Source: Archaeoglobus veneficus SNP6
GTDB lineage: Archaea > Halobacteriota > Archaeoglobi > Archaeoglobales > Archaeoglobaceae
NCBI RefSeq assembly: GCF_000194625.1
Contig: NC_015320.1
Coordinates: forward strand, 1,162,612 to 1,226,611
Length of the DNA: 64,000 nt
Reading direction: 5' to 3'
Part shown: one piece after another, positions 47,425 to 57,307 of the stretch
How positions within the stretch are numbered: position 1 is the first letter of the stretch
Layout of the letters: each line of letters starts with the position of its first letter
Notes under the pieces: generated by a model
Databases searched by the model: none
Seen by the model: the letters and a program-made list of their open reading frames with translations, nothing else
What the model was told of the DNA's origin: nothing
Position numbers and translations under genes: made by a program

Positions 47425-49107
47425 CTATGGATGTGTGTAAACAGCCTTCAGAGTCTCATCAAATGACTCAATCCTGCAGAAAGCAAAGCGCTCGAACTGG
47501 ACAACCTTACCAACATCCTTAACCGCATTCTTCTCTGCAAGACCCTTGTAGTTTCTCTCGATTCCAAGCACAATGCATGGAATCGTCTCACCATCCGGCA
47601 GCCAGTGGATGATGTTTTTACCCTTCTTGATGCCTTCGAGTCCCCAGCCAACAAAGCTGAAAATGCCTTTCTCCTTGTCCTCAAGCCTGATGTTGCAGAA
47701 CTCCTTTAATCTTATGATTTCTCCCTCGCTAAATCTTTCGAAGTCGTCTTTGCTTATATAAACCTCGCTGCTTCCATTCAGAATTCTGAATCCTGCCTCA
47801 GATCTGCTGGGGTTCAGCGGAAGCTTTACCTCCTTTGTCACTTCGTCCGGTTCAACGCCCTCAATCCTTATTCTGACAGGATCCCAGACGAAGAAGTAGC
47901 GGTTTGCAATCGGATCGACGATCTTGCGGTTCTCAGCATAGAGGTTTTTCATGCTCACAGAAACGTCGTTCTCTCCAACGCCGAGCGAGATGAAGAATTT
48001 CCTTATAGCTTCAGGCTGAAAACCTCTCCTCCTCAAAGCTCTCAGCGTTGGCAGCCTCGGATCGTCCCAGCCCGTGAACTCGCCTGCTTCGATGGCCTTT
48101 CTTATTGTACTCGTTGAGAGTTTGCCAAATTCGTGAATGCTCACCCTACCCCAGTGCTTTGTTATGGGGTACTCCCAGCCGAAGTACTCGTACACATACC
48201 GCTGCCTGCGCTCCGAGTCTATCAGGTCTTTGCCCCTTATTATGTGGGTTATTCCGTTGATGTGATCCTCTATGGCCGATTCGAAATCGAGGGTTGGATA
48301 AACGTGGTAAGCATCGCCCACAAGGGGGTGCGATTCGTAAATTATACGGAAGGCAACCCAGTCCCTTATCGCTGGATCCTTGTGCTGCATATCCGTCTTT
48401 ATCCTGATGACGACTTCCCCTTCTTTGTAAACTCCATCGAGCATCTTCTGCCAGACGTCCAAAGCATCTTCCTTTGGAGTGTTGCGATGGGGACATTCAA
48501 CGCCAGCATCGCGGTACTTCTTGAACTCCTCTCTGCTGCAAAAGCACGGATATGCTTTTTCCATCTCGAGGAGCTTTTCAACGTGCTCATAATAGATTGG
48601 AATGCGCTTGGATGCGTATAACACCTCATGGGGCTTCGCGTCGAGCCACTCGCAGTCCTCGAGGTACCAGTCGTAGGCCTCGAGCATCGGCCTTTTTGTT
48701 CTCGGGTCGGTATCGTCGAAACGGAGAATGAACTTACCATCGTACATCCTCACGTATTCGCTGTTGACTACAATACCCCTCGCTGAACCCATGGTTGCAG
48801 GGCCGTTGGGGTTCGGGGCGAAGCGCATTACAACCTTGCCCTTCTCAGCTCCTTCAAGCTCCGGCAGTCCGCGCTCCTTTGCCTCCTTTTTCTCCTCTTT
48901 CGCGTACTTCTCGAAGAGCTTAGCCTTAGCAGCATCATCGAGCGATTCAAATTCGGCGATGCACTGCCTGACGAGCTCAAGAACTTCCTTTGCTTTGCTT
49001 CTTAATTCGGGCACTTCGGCCATTATCTTGCCCATAACCGCCTTATCGTTCGGCTTGCCGTACTTTGCGGCATTCTGAACCACGTACTTCATTATTACCT
49101 CTTTCAC
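47425..49107 (-). CDS. gltX: glutamyl-tRNA synthetase (archaeal type)
   Basis: Charges tRNA-Glu, and in archaea also tRNA-Gln for later amidation. The 560-residue protein has an N-terminal helical extension, then the class I signature as PNPNGPATMGSARG, a normal archaeal variant of HIGH, FDDTDPRTKRPMLEAYDWYLED, and FGKLSTSTIRK in the KMSKS position. The C-terminal half is the beta-barrel anticodon domain of the archaeal/GlnRS-like type. The start is ATG 49107 or ATG 49092. Confidence 0.95.
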   Translation of the reverse strand: MKEVIMKYVVQNAAKYGKPNDKAVMGKIMAEVPELRSKAKEVLELVRQCIAEFESLDDAAKAKLFEKYAKEEKKEAKERGLPELEGAEKGKVVMRFAPNPNGPATMGSARGIVVNSEYVRMYDGKFILRFDDTDPRTKRPMLEAYDWYLEDCEWLDAKPHEVLYASKRIPIYYEHVEKLLEMEKAYPCFCSREEFKKYRDAGVECPHRNTPKEDALDVWQKMLDGVYKEGEVVIRIKTDMQHKDPAIRDWVAFRIIYESHPLVGDAYHVYPTLDFESAIEDHINGITHIIRGKDLIDSERRQRYVYEYFGWEYPITKHWGRVSIHEFGKLSTSTIRKAIEAGEFTGWDDPRLPTLRALRRRGFQPEAIRKFFISLGVGENDVSVSMKNLYAENRKIVDPIANRYFFVWDPVRIRIEGVEPDEVTKEVKLPLNPSRSEAGFRILNGSSEVYISKDDFERFSEGEIIRLKEFCNIRLEDKEKGIFSFVGWGLEGIKKGKNIIHWLPDGETIPCIVLGIERNYKGLAEKNAVKDVGKVVQFERFAFCRIESFDETLKAVYTHP

Positions 49108-49204
49108 ATGTCCCGCTTTGAATGCAGGCTATTAAGGTTTTTTGATGGTTAAAGCAGGGGGTAGCATTCAGATAAGAAAAACTTCGAGGAAAAAAGAAAA
49201 TAAA

Positions 49205-50509
49205 CTACGTATCCTTCAACCTGCCGTACAGGTAGTCGTCGTACGCTGCCAGATCGAAGTATCCGTGCCCGCTGAGGTTGAAGGCAATCACTTTCTCCTC
49301 GCCTTCCTCCTTCGCCTTCAGAGCCTCGTCTATGGCGACCCTTATTGCGTGGTTTGATTCTGGGGCCGGCACAATACCTTCGGTTCTTGCAAACAGCAGA
49401 CCAGCTTCGAAGGTCGGAATCTGCTTTACCGCAACGGCCTCAATAACGCCCTCTGCAACGAGAAGGCTGAGCGTTGGTGCATCGCCATGGTAGCGCAGCC
49501 CTCCGGCATGAATTGGTGGTGGCATGAAGTCGTGGCCGAGGGTGTACATCATGAGCAGAGGTGTTAAGCCAACAGTGTCACCGTAGTCGTATCTGTATTC
49601 GCCAGCTGTAAGCGTCGGGCAAGCTGCAGGCTCAACTGCAACGATTCTAATCCCTTCTTTCTCTGCATCCTTTATGAATGGGTAGCAAAAGCCGGCGAAG
49701 TTGCTTCCACCACCTACACACCCAATCAGCACATCGGGCTTTTCGTCTATAAGCTCGAACTGCTTCTTTGCCTCAAGCCCTATAATAGTCTGGTGCAGCA
49801 AAACGTGGTTCAAAACGCTGCCAAGGCTGTAGTTCGTGTTTTCATGCTTTGCTGCATCTTCTACAGCCTCGCTTATTGCTATTCCAAGACTTCCGGTGTT
49901 GTCCGGGTCTTTTTCGAGAATTCGCCTTCCGCTTTCAGTGCGGTCGCTCGGCGAGGGTATGACCTCTCCACCCCACGTCTCCATGAGAATGCGGCGGTAT
50001 GGCTTTTGGTGGTAGCTCACCTTAACCATGTAAACTGTACACTTCATGTCGAAGAGTCGGGTTGCAAAAGACAGCGCTGAACCCCACTGTCCTGCTCCCG
50101 TCTCTGTCGTTAGTCTTTCGACGCCCTCCTTCATGTTGTAGTAGGCCTGCGCTACCGCGGTATTCGGCTTGTGGCTTCCTGGTGGGCTTACACCCTCGTA
50201 CTTGTAGTATATTTTTGCTGGAGTCTTCAAAGCTTCCTCGAGCCTCTTAGCCCTTATGAGGGGTGTTGGTCTCCACAACCTGTAAACCTCAAGAACCTCC
50301 TCGGGAATCCTTATCCACCTTTCGTCGCTCATCTCCTGCTTTATCAGTTCTTTGGGGAAAATCGGCTCCAGATCAGAGGGTTTAATGGGCTCCTTTGTTA
50401 CCGGATGCAGAGGAGGGGGCAAGGGCTTTGGCAGATCTGGCAGAATGTTGTACCACTCCCTCGGCATTTCTTCGGGGTCAAGAATAACCTTCCTCCCGTC
50501 GAAGCTCAT
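49205..50509 (-). CDS. trpB2: tryptophan synthase beta chain, TrpB2 type
   Basis: PLP enzyme condensing indole with serine. The 434-residue protein has the long N-terminal arm and PGSHKPNTA with the PLP Lys, TETGAGQWG, and [10 protein letters not shown] phosphate-binding loop. The extra segments place it in the TrpB2 group, which often stands apart from trpA, as here. ATG 50509 is chosen since a TATA box lies 25 bases before it; a TTG at 50521 would add four residues. Confidence 0.94.
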   Translation of the reverse strand: MSFDGRKVILDPEEMPREWYNILPDLPKPLPPPLHPVTKEPIKPSDLEPIFPKELIKQEMSDERWIRIPEEVLEVYRLWRPTPLIRAKRLEEALKTPAKIYYKYEGVSPPGSHKPNTAVAQAYYNMKEGVERLTTETGAGQWGSALSFATRLFDMKCTVYMVKVSYHQKPYRRILMETWGGEVIPSPSDRTESGRRILEKDPDNTGSLGIAISEAVEDAAKHENTNYSLGSVLNHVLLHQTIIGLEAKKQFELIDEKPDVLIGCVGGGSNFAGFCYPFIKDAEKEGIRIVAVEPAACPTLTAGEYRYDYGDTVGLTPLLMMYTLGHDFMPPPIHAGGLRYHGDAPTLSLLVAEGVIEAVAVKQIPTFEAGLLFARTEGIVPAPESNHAIRVAIDEALKAKEEGEEKVIAFNLSGHGYFDLAAYDDYLYGRLKDT

Positions 50510-50529
50510 GCCCTCTGGCAAGATTCCCG

Positions 50530-50538
50530 TTATTTAAG
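50530..50538 (-). promoter_or_regulatory. TATA box for trpB2
   Basis: On the minus strand CTTAAATAA with centre about 25 bases before ATG 50509, implying a leaderless trpB2 mRNA. This separates trpB2 transcription from the GC-rich block behind it. Confidence 0.5.
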
Positions 50539-50604
50539 CCTTTTCCTGGTAGACAGGTATGACTCTAAGAAAAAGCTATTAATCATCAAGCACAAAATTA
50601 CATT

Positions 50605-50824
50605 AACCCCATGCGGGGAGGGTGCGGAGTACGCTTTGCGTTCGATGATGCAACCCGCAAGCGTGGGGGTACATCCATGTCGCATAGGTCCCCTGGGGAG
50701 AGAGGCGAGAACGCCTTTCCATGAGCCCGGGGCAACCCCGACATGGTACAGAACTGAATCCCGGCAGGGTCAGCTGCTGGAGTCCGCGTAGCGATGCGAT
50801 GAAGTGCGGTGTTAGCTGCCGGGT
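50605..50824. ncRNA. candidate GC-rich structured RNA of unknown family
   Basis: Between trpB2 and the P-type ATPase gene lies a block with no credible ORF. Hand counts give 36, 35 and 39 G+C per 60 bases for 50641-50820, against 20 of 60 for the flank 50541-50600. Nearly all of it can pair: CCCC/GGGG (50607-50610/50614-50617), GCGG/CCGC (50624-50627/50655-50658) around ACGC/GCGT, CCATGTCG/CGACATGG (50675-50682/50739-50746) closing a multi-hairpin domain with AGGCG/CGCCT (50703-50707/50712-50716), and CCCGGCAG/CTGCCGGG (50760-50767/50816-50823). The last stem overlaps the final ATPase codons. Strand is undecided. It lacks the hallmark motifs of RNase P RNA and SRP RNA that I can check. Confidence 0.55.
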
Positions 50825-53334
50825 GACAGCTTTATGAATTTTGCAACAATACGTCCAGCTTCAACTGCGGGCACAATGGTAGCGGAAATGAGCAGAAGTA
50901 TCGCCCACTCATGCACGCTGAGAGCGGTTGTGTGAAACGCCGTTCTCAGTGATTCTACCTGCACAACTGCAAACTGGAGCAGGATTAAAAGAGGAATCGA
51001 GGCTGCAAGAACTTTATTCTTCAGCAGACCAACCTCTAAAAGACTCCTGTCGAGAGCTCTGGCATTCAGAGTGTTGAATAGCTCAAGGAATACGAGGAGT
51101 GTGAACGCCACAGTTTGTGCCTTCAAAACGTCTTCAAAGCTTCTGAATACCCCAAGTGTCACCGCCGTGATGAAGACCGTCACGCCAAGAATGAGAGCTT
51201 TCACCTCTGGCGTAAAGATGCTTTCTCCTATCCTTCTCGGTTTTCGCCTCATCAAATCGGATGGCTTTGGATCTATACTCAGAGCTATCGCAGGAATGCC
51301 ATCAGTTATCAGATTTATCCACAGAATCTGGACGGGCAGAAGTGGGATGGGCATGGCTAGAGCGAGGGCTATTAGCATTATGCCGACCTCGGGAGCATTG
51401 GATGAGAGAATGGACGTAAGGAACTTCTTTATGTTCAGGTATATTCCCCTACCTTCTTCCACGGCCGCGATTATGCTCGCGTAGTTGTTGTCAACAAGAA
51501 CTATATCGCTCGCCTCCTTTGCAACTTCCGTGCCTGAACCCATCGCGATGCCAACATCGGCAGCCTTCAAAGCGGGAGCATCGTTCACTCCATCGCCAGT
51601 CATTGCAACAACGTAGCCTCTCTGCTTCCACGCATTGACAATTTTCAGCTTGTGCCCTGGCGAAACCCTTGCATAAATCGCTATGTCTTCTACAATCTCA
51701 GCAAGCTCTTCGTCGCTCATTCTGCTCAGCACTTCACCGGTCAGAACCCGACCACTTATTCCGAGCTTTTCGGCAATTGCTTTAGCCGTAATCGGGTTGT
51801 CCCCCGTCACGACTACGGTTCTTATTCCTGCTCTGCTTGCATTTTCAATAGCCTCTTTAACCTCTGGACGAGGAGGGTCTATTAAGCCAACGAGGCCAAG
51901 AAAAATCATATTTTTCTCCGCCTCTTCGCCGTATGCTGCAGCTATAACCCTCAAAGCCAGGGAGGCCATGGATTCAACAGCTTTTCTTATTTCCTCTCTT
52001 CTCGATTCGTCAAGCTCAACGACTTTGCCGTCAACCATTATTCTGCTGCAGATGTTAAGAACGACTTCGGGAGCGCCTTTGGTGAACGCAAGTCTCCTTC
52101 CATCGACATCGTTAATTGTTGTCATCATCTTTCTTTCAGAGGAGAAGGGTATCTCGGAAATTCTTCTGTACTCAGCCTTAACAACGGTTCTTGCAGCTTC
52201 AAGCAAAGCTTTCTCAGTGGGACTTGCATTGTTGTTGCAGAGGGATATGGCGAGCATCAGCATTTCAAACGTCTTGGATTTCGTATTGGGAGATATGGGA
52301 TGTGTTCGTCCGTCGAAGAAGACTTCAACAGCCCTCATCTTACCTTCAGTGAGCGTCCCGGTCTTATCTGTACATATCACGCTGACAGAAGAAAGTGTTT
52401 CGACTGCGTGAAGTTTCCTGACTATTACGTTCCTCTTCGCCATCTTCCATACGCCCGCACTGAGGCAGATGGTTACCACGGCAGGCAACGCCTCGGGAAC
52501 AGCAGCAACTGCAAGGCTTATACCCCAAATAGCCATTTCAACCGCTTTGTATCCCCTTAAAAGCCCGAGTGCAATTACGAGAACGCAAACAAGCACTGCT
52601 GCGTACGCAAGAACTTTCGCAACGTTACGCAGATTTCGCTGGAGTGGTGTCTCCTCTTCCTCAACTCCTTTTAACATTTCTGCGATTTTTCCAAACTCCG
52701 TTTGATTTCCAGTTGCAAAGACAACGGCCTTACCTCTTCCAAAAACGCAGATGGTGCCAGCGAAGATGATATTTTTCATCTCGGGCAGCGTTCCCACTTC
52801 AACTACTTCTGCAGTTTTCTCCACCGGCTCACTCTCGCCCGTTAGAACCGCTTCATCAACTGTAAGGCTTACGGACTCGATTACTCTCGCATCTGCTGCA
52901 ATTCTGTCCCCCGCTTCGACTACAAGGATGTCACCTGGCACAACCTCACTCGCGTTTATTTCCACAACCCTTCCATCTCTCAAAACCTTCGCTTTCGGGG
53001 CAGACAGCTCTTTAAGAGCTTCAAGCGTCCTCTCCGCCTTGTATTCCTGGTAGAAGCCGAGAAGGGCTGAAAGAACGACGATGGCAACAATCATCGCAGC
53101 ATCAATTAACTCCCCTATTGCGAGGGAGAGAAGTGACGCAAAAATCAGGAGAACTATCAGGACGTTTTTGAACTGAGCAATGAATATTCGGAGCGCTGTA
53201 ACTCGTTTTGCCTCGCTTATAACGTTGTAGCCATACTCTTCGAGCCTCGCCCTTGCCTCCTCATCACTAAGCCCCTCAGGAGAAGTTTTAAGAAGTTCCA
53301 TGACTTCTTCGGGTGTCAGAGAATGCCAGCGCAC
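50812..53334 (-). CDS. P-type cation-transporting ATPase
   Basis: An 840-residue P2-type ATPase. In order: N-terminal cation ATPase domain (about 1-70), membrane pair, actuator domain with TGES (165-168), helix M4 with PEALP (280-284), phosphorylated Asp323 in DKTGTLTEG, nucleotide domain with KGAPE, hinge TGDGVNDAPALKAADVGIAMG, and six C-terminal helices. The layout fits Ca2+-type or related PMA1-like pumps; PEAL in M4 is shared with Ca2+ and Na+ pumps. The ion is not certain. Its 3' end overlaps one arm of the candidate RNA. Confidence 0.9.
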   Translation of the reverse strand: MRWHSLTPEEVMELLKTSPEGLSDEEARARLEEYGYNVISEAKRVTALRIFIAQFKNVLIVLLIFASLLSLAIGELIDAAMIVAIVVLSALLGFYQEYKAERTLEALKELSAPKAKVLRDGRVVEINASEVVPGDILVVEAGDRIAADARVIESVSLTVDEAVLTGESEPVEKTAEVVEVGTLPEMKNIIFAGTICVFGRGKAVVFATGNQTEFGKIAEMLKGVEEEETPLQRNLRNVAKVLAYAAVLVCVLVIALGLLRGYKAVEMAIWGISLAVAAVPEALPAVVTICLSAGVWKMAKRNVIVRKLHAVETLSSVSVICTDKTGTLTEGKMRAVEVFFDGRTHPISPNTKSKTFEMLMLAISLCNNNASPTEKALLEAARTVVKAEYRRISEIPFSSERKMMTTINDVDGRRLAFTKGAPEVVLNICSRIMVDGKVVELDESRREEIRKAVESMASLALRVIAAAYGEEAEKNMIFLGLVGLIDPPRPEVKEAIENASRAGIRTVVVTGDNPITAKAIAEKLGISGRVLTGEVLSRMSDEELAEIVEDIAIYARVSPGHKLKIVNAWKQRGYVVAMTGDGVNDAPALKAADVGIAMGSGTEVAKEASDIVLVDNNYASIIAAVEEGRGIYLNIKKFLTSILSSNAPEVGIMLIALALAMPIPLLPVQILWINLITDGIPAIALSIDPKPSDLMRRKPRRIGESIFTPEVKALILGVTVFITAVTLGVFRSFEDVLKAQTVAFTLLVFLELFNTLNARALDRSLLEVGLLKNKVLAASIPLLILLQFAVVQVESLRTAFHTTALSVHEWAILLLISATIVPAVEAGRIVAKFIKLSPGS

Positions 53335-53539
53335 AACCTGAAACTCTTCAACCCTCTATAAAGTCGTTAGCCTTAAAGCCGTAAAGCTGGTAGCTGGTGT
53401 GGCAGAGGTTGGATGAGGTGCTACAGGAATCGACATTATCCGGAGCAGTACGAAATGTAGAACGACATAGGGGCAACACTCAACAAAAATCTTTTATCCA
53501 TTCCTTCGACTATGTGAAAGCTAAGCAAGAGGTGGTACA

Positions 53540-55051
53540 ATGAGGACAGTATCTGTGTTTGACACGACACTAAGAGATGGCGAGCAAACACCGGGGGTTG
53601 CGTTCCCCCTGAACTATAAGATACAGATAGCGAAGCAGCTCGACAAGCTGGGTGTTGACGTAATTGAAGCGGGATTTCCCGCGGCCTCGAAGGGTGAGTT
53701 CGAGGCTGTTAAGACGATTGCAAACCTCGGTTTGAGTTCCAAGATCTGTGCTCTTGCAAGAATCGTTAAGTACGATATTGATGCTGCTTTGGATTCCGAA
53801 GCTGATATGGTTCACATATTCATCTCAACCTCAAAGATACAGATAGAGCACACTATCCAGAAAAGTCGGGAGGAGATAGTAAGGCTTGCCGTCGATGCGG
53901 TCGAATATATTAAAGATCACGGCAGAATCTGCATGTTCTCGGCAATGGATGCTACACGAACAGAAATCGATTATCTCAAGCAGATTTACAAGGCCGTTGA
54001 AGATGCAGGCGTTGACATAATCAATGTCCCGGATACCGTTGGAGTTGCAACTCCCTTCAAGTTTTACGACCTGATAAAGGAGCTCAGAGAGCATCTGAAT
54101 GTCCCCATCGACGTTCACTGCCACAACGATTTTGGCTTAGCCGTAGCGAACACCTATGCTGCAGTTCTCGCTGGAGCTGATGAAGTTCAGGTAACAGTCA
54201 ACGGAATAGGTGAAAGGGCTGGCAACGCGGCGCTTGAAGAAGTCGTCATGACTCTCCACGGCCTCGAAGGTATAAAGACCAACATAAAAACGGAATATCT
54301 TGTGGAGACCTCAAAGCTCATCGAGCGCTTCTCCGGCATAAAGGTTCCGCCGAACAAACCAATAGTCGGAGCGAACGCATTCAGCCACGAGAGTGGAATC
54401 CATGCCCATGGTGTGCTGAAGGACGCAAGAACCTTCGAGCCAGGAGTTATAACGCCAGAAATGGTGGGGCACAAGCGCAGAATCGTCATTGGAAAGCACG
54501 CTGGTAGGCACCAGATAAAGAAGATTCTGGAGGATGCTGGCTACCAGGTGGATGAGGAAAGGCTGACAAAGATAATGGAGAAGGTCAAAGAGCTGGGAGA
54601 CAAGGGCAAGAAGGTGACCGACCTCGATCTGTTTGCCATAGCGGAAGTTGTACTCGGAGAGCTGAAGAAGGAGGAGAAGGCAATACTCGTCGATGAGGTT
54701 ACGGTGCTGACGGGCAACAGGATTACTCCGACAGCTGTAATCAACGCGGAAGTTGAAGGAAAGAAGAAAGTTACGTCTGCAATAGGTGTTGGGCCGGTGG
54801 ATGCTGCACTCAACGCTGTCAAGGAGCTTGCTGGAGAGAGCATGAGGATTAAACTCACGGAGTTCAGAATGGATGCCATAACCGGAGGAAGTGATGCACT
54901 CGCAGAAGTATATGTTACGGTGGAGGATGACGAGGGCAACTCGTTCACAGCCAGAGGAGCGGGAGCAGACATAGTAATGGCGTCTATAGAGGCAGTCATA
55001 CACGCCGTGAACTACCTCATGCTGATGAAGAAGAAAAAGAAGCACGATTGA
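53540..55051 (+). CDS. leuA: 2-isopropylmalate synthase (or citramalate synthase)
   Basis: Claisen-type condensing enzyme with TIM-barrel HMGL-like domain: FDTTLRDGEQTPGVAF at the N-terminus, VDVIEAGFPAAS, DVHCHNDFGLAVAN metal ligands and ERAGNAALEEV. The linker (NAFSHESGIHAHGVLKDARTFEP) is followed by a C-terminal LeuA dimer allosteric domain (about 385-500), consistent with feedback control. 503 residues. Archaeal isopropylmalate and citramalate synthases are hard to separate by eye, so the substrate is open. An AGAGGTGG ribosome site precedes ATG. Confidence 0.85.
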   Translation: MRTVSVFDTTLRDGEQTPGVAFPLNYKIQIAKQLDKLGVDVIEAGFPAASKGEFEAVKTIANLGLSSKICALARIVKYDIDAALDSEADMVHIFISTSKIQIEHTIQKSREEIVRLAVDAVEYIKDHGRICMFSAMDATRTEIDYLKQIYKAVEDAGVDIINVPDTVGVATPFKFYDLIKELREHLNVPIDVHCHNDFGLAVANTYAAVLAGADEVQVTVNGIGERAGNAALEEVVMTLHGLEGIKTNIKTEYLVETSKLIERFSGIKVPPNKPIVGANAFSHESGIHAHGVLKDARTFEPGVITPEMVGHKRRIVIGKHAGRHQIKKILEDAGYQVDEERLTKIMEKVKELGDKGKKVTDLDLFAIAEVVLGELKKEEKAILVDEVTVLTGNRITPTAVINAEVEGKKKVTSAIGVGPVDAALNAVKELAGESMRIKLTEFRMDAITGGSDALAEVYVTVEDDEGNSFTARGAGADIVMASIEAVIHAVNYLMLMKKKKKHD

Positions 55052-55087
55052 AAAATTTTTAAACTTTAACGGGATAGGCTGGTTAGC

Positions 55088-55648
55088 ATGGCAATAAAAA
55101 AGAAACTCAGCTTTTCAAAGCTGCAGAAGATAAGGAATTACCTCTCATCAAGAAAGCAGGACAGGAGAAAGGTAGGTGTCCTTGTCGATGGGCCGAACAT
55201 GCTCCGCAAAGAGTTTAACATAAATCTGCAGGAGATAAGGGAGATCCTTTCGGAGTACGGAGATATCAAGGCTGCCAAAGTCTTCCTGAACCAGTATGCA
55301 AGCGAGAAGCTCGTTGAGGCGATAGAAAACCAGGGTTTTGAGCCGATAGTCACATCGGGCGATGTGGATGTAAGAATGGCTGTCGAAGCTATGGAGATGA
55401 TATACAACGATGCGATAGACGCTATAGCTCTCGTTACCAGAGATGCGGATTTCAAATCAGTACTCAAGAAGGCAATGGAGATGGGTAAGGAAACAATCAT
55501 AATAGGGGCCGAACCAGGCTTCTCCGCTGCCCTGAAAAACTCCGCTGACATAGCGATAGTTCTGAACGAAGAGGACTTCGTTGATGAGATGGATGAGGAA
55601 CAGGAAGAGGTGGAATACAACAGAAGTCATGAAAGTGTTCCTGTTTGA
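55088..55648 (+). CDS. NYN/DUF88-family nuclease-like protein (TIGR00288)
   Basis: A 186-residue protein with a PIN-related NYN fold: [11 protein letters not shown] near residue 28-38 with the first acidic residue, [15 protein letters not shown], and [20 protein letters not shown] with the conserved DAD acidic residues. The C-terminus is acidic. It lies 37 bases after leuA with its own AT-rich upstream sequence, and its end overlaps the ATP-grasp gene by 20 bases. RNase activity is inferred from fold only. Confidence 0.75.
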   Translation: MAIKKKLSFSKLQKIRNYLSSRKQDRRKVGVLVDGPNMLRKEFNINLQEIREILSEYGDIKAAKVFLNQYASEKLVEAIENQGFEPIVTSGDVDVRMAVEAMEMIYNDAIDAIALVTRDADFKSVLKKAMEMGKETIIIGAEPGFSAALKNSADIAIVLNEEDFVDEMDEEQEEVEYNRSHESVPV

Positions 55649-56600
55649 GTTTGCTACTTGTGTGGGGTGCGACGACGACAGCATTGCAGCGGAAGGTCTC
55701 AGCATGTTTAAATCCCTCTACGATGGTTTTTCTTCCTTTTCTGAAGTTCTGACCACTCTGCAGCCAGAAGTCCTGTTCGCCCTACAGGATGTTCCTGCTA
55801 CGGTTCCCTCAAGTACCTCGACTCGATCCTGGGAGGAGAACTTCGTAGAACTATCCAGAGAGGCGGATTTCAGTCTCATCATAGCTCCCGAAGATGATTT
55901 TCTCCTCTACACTCTCACAAAGAAGCTCAAATCATATAATCTGGGCAGCAAACCAGCAGGAGTTGCAATAGCATCGGATAAATGGCTAACCTACCAAGCA
56001 ATAAAGAGGAGAGCTAATACGCCAAAAACATCCCTCAAACCCCTTGACCCCCCATTCCTTATCAAGCCGCGCGTCTCGTGTGGTGGGACTGGGATCGCAC
56101 TCCTGAACGATGCTTCGAAGATTCCTGAGGGACATATTGCCCAGGAATACGTAAAAGGGAAAAACCTGAGCGTTTCTCTTCTCGTAGGCGATGAGGTAAA
56201 CGTTCTGAGCGTGAACGAGCAGATTGTGGAAAACTTCACGTACAGAGGAGCCGTTGTCCCGTATGCTGGAAACGCTGGAGTGGTTGCAGAAGTAATAGAA
56301 GAGGCCGTAAAGGCCGTTGAAGCAATAAATGGCCTTTTTGGCTACGTTGGAGTTGATATTGTGCTTGCGGAACAGCCATACGTCGTTGACGTCAATCCGA
56401 GGATAACAACTTCTGCCACGCTCTTTAGCAGAGTTTATAGTATTAATCTCGCAGAACTGCTCGTAAGGAACTACGAGGGTAAGACCATCCCGGAAATTAA
56501 GCCTAAACGAAGGGTCAGGCTTGTGAAGGTTGAAGCAAAGGAAGCAAATTTCATAAAAGCTGGCAGTTGTGGACTCAGAATGGAAGTGGTGGGACAATGA
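55629..56600 (+). CDS. mfnD: ATP-grasp ligase, MfnD-like
   Basis: A 323-residue ATP-grasp protein: [15 protein letters not shown] phosphate loop, [19 protein letters not shown], and [30 protein letters not shown], which gives the metal-binding Glu/Asp-Asn end. The best match I know is tyramine-glutamate ligase (MfnD) of methanofuran synthesis, and Archaeoglobales contain methanofuran. ATG 55629 is chosen because the upstream codons lie in the NYN frame overlap and read as unlike sequence. It overlaps the glycosyltransferase gene by four bases. Another ATP-grasp amino-acid ligase cannot be ruled out. Confidence 0.65.
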   Translation: MKVFLFEFATCVGCDDDSIAAEGLSMFKSLYDGFSSFSEVLTTLQPEVLFALQDVPATVPSSTSTRSWEENFVELSREADFSLIIAPEDDFLLYTLTKKLKSYNLGSKPAGVAIASDKWLTYQAIKRRANTPKTSLKPLDPPFLIKPRVSCGGTGIALLNDASKIPEGHIAQEYVKGKNLSVSLLVGDEVNVLSVNEQIVENFTYRGAVVPYAGNAGVVAEVIEEAVKAVEAINGLFGYVGVDIVLAEQPYVVDVNPRITTSATLFSRVYSINLAELLVRNYEGKTIPEIKPKRRVRLVKVEAKEANFIKAGSCGLRMEVVGQ

Positions 56601-57307
56601 GCGGCAGAAATGAAATCAGCGTGTCTGTCGTTTTGCCAGCATACAACGAGGCTTCAAGGCTCGAAAATGCTGTCGGAGAAGTCGTCAAAGCCCTCGATGC
56701 AGCAGGCTACAATTACGAGGTTATAATTGCCGAAGACGGCTCCACTGATGGCACTGCTGAAATAGCTGCAAAGCTTGCGGACGGTAACAGAATCAGGCAC
56801 CTGCACTCAGATGAAAGACTTGGGAGAGGAAAAGCCCTGATGCGTGCATTTGAGGCTGCGAGAGGAAGTATTGTAGCCTACCTCGACGTTGACCTCTCAA
56901 CAGACCTGAAGCACCTGAAGGAACTGATAGACGCGATAGCCATTGAGGGTTATGACATTGCAATAGGCTCGAGGCTTGCCAAGGGTAGCAGAGCAGAAAG
57001 ACCTGTAAAAAGAGACGTCGCCTCAAAGGGCTACAACTTTCTCGTTCGTTTTCTGCTCGGTTCGAAGATAAAAGACCACCAGTGTGGGTTCAAGGCGTTC
57101 AGGAGAGACATCGTCCTGAGTCTGGGTAAAAGGGCCAAGGATACGCACTGGTTCTGGGATACAGAAGTGCTCGTTCTCGCACAACAGGAGGGATTGAGAA
57201 TAAAGGAGATCCCCGTTGAGTGGAGGCACGGCGGGGCTACGAAGGTGAGGTTCTGGAAGGACATTGTGTACATGTTCCGCCAGATACTGCGAATGAGGTT
57301 TGGGTAA
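56597..57307 (+). CDS. GT2 glycosyltransferase (dolichol-phosphate sugar synthase-like)
   Basis: A 236-residue family 2 glycosyltransferase, GT-A fold: [37 protein letters not shown] as the metal-binding DxD, and the Dpm1-type [11 protein letters not shown] and WFWDTEV segments. It has no C-terminal membrane helices, like soluble DPM1/AglJ-type enzymes that load a sugar on dolichol phosphate for N-glycosylation or lipid-linked glycans. ATG 56597 overlaps the mfnD-like stop by four bases; the stop overlaps top6A by eight. Confidence 0.85.
   Translation: MSGRNEISVSVVLPAYNEASRLENAVGEVVKALDAAGYNYEVIIAEDGSTDGTAEIAAKLADGNRIRHLHSDERLGRGKALMRAFEAARGSIVAYLDVDLSTDLKHLKELIDAIAIEGYDIAIGSRLAKGSRAERPVKRDVASKGYNFLVRFLLGSKIKDHQCGFKAFRRDIVLSLGKRAKDTHWFWDTEVLVLAQQEGLRIKEIPVEWRHGGATKVRFWKDIVYMFRQILRMRFG

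Noticed and set aside
48790-48850. GluRS lacking a normal HIGH motif
   Set aside because: PNPNGP-x-T-x-G-S is, as far as I recall, the usual form in euryarchaeal glutamyl-tRNA synthetases, so it is not an anomaly.
50605-50824. Identifying the GC-rich block as RNase P RNA, SRP RNA or a group II intron
   Set aside because: I cannot find the GGAGGAAG and ACAGAA-CCCGGC pair of RNase P, the GNAR-type SRP helix 8 loop, or a reverse transcriptase and domain V. Some short look-alikes occur but the order and spacing do not fit.
53335-53539. A box C/D small RNA before leuA (GGATGAGG-like element)
   Set aside because: No CUGA box at the required distance on either strand.
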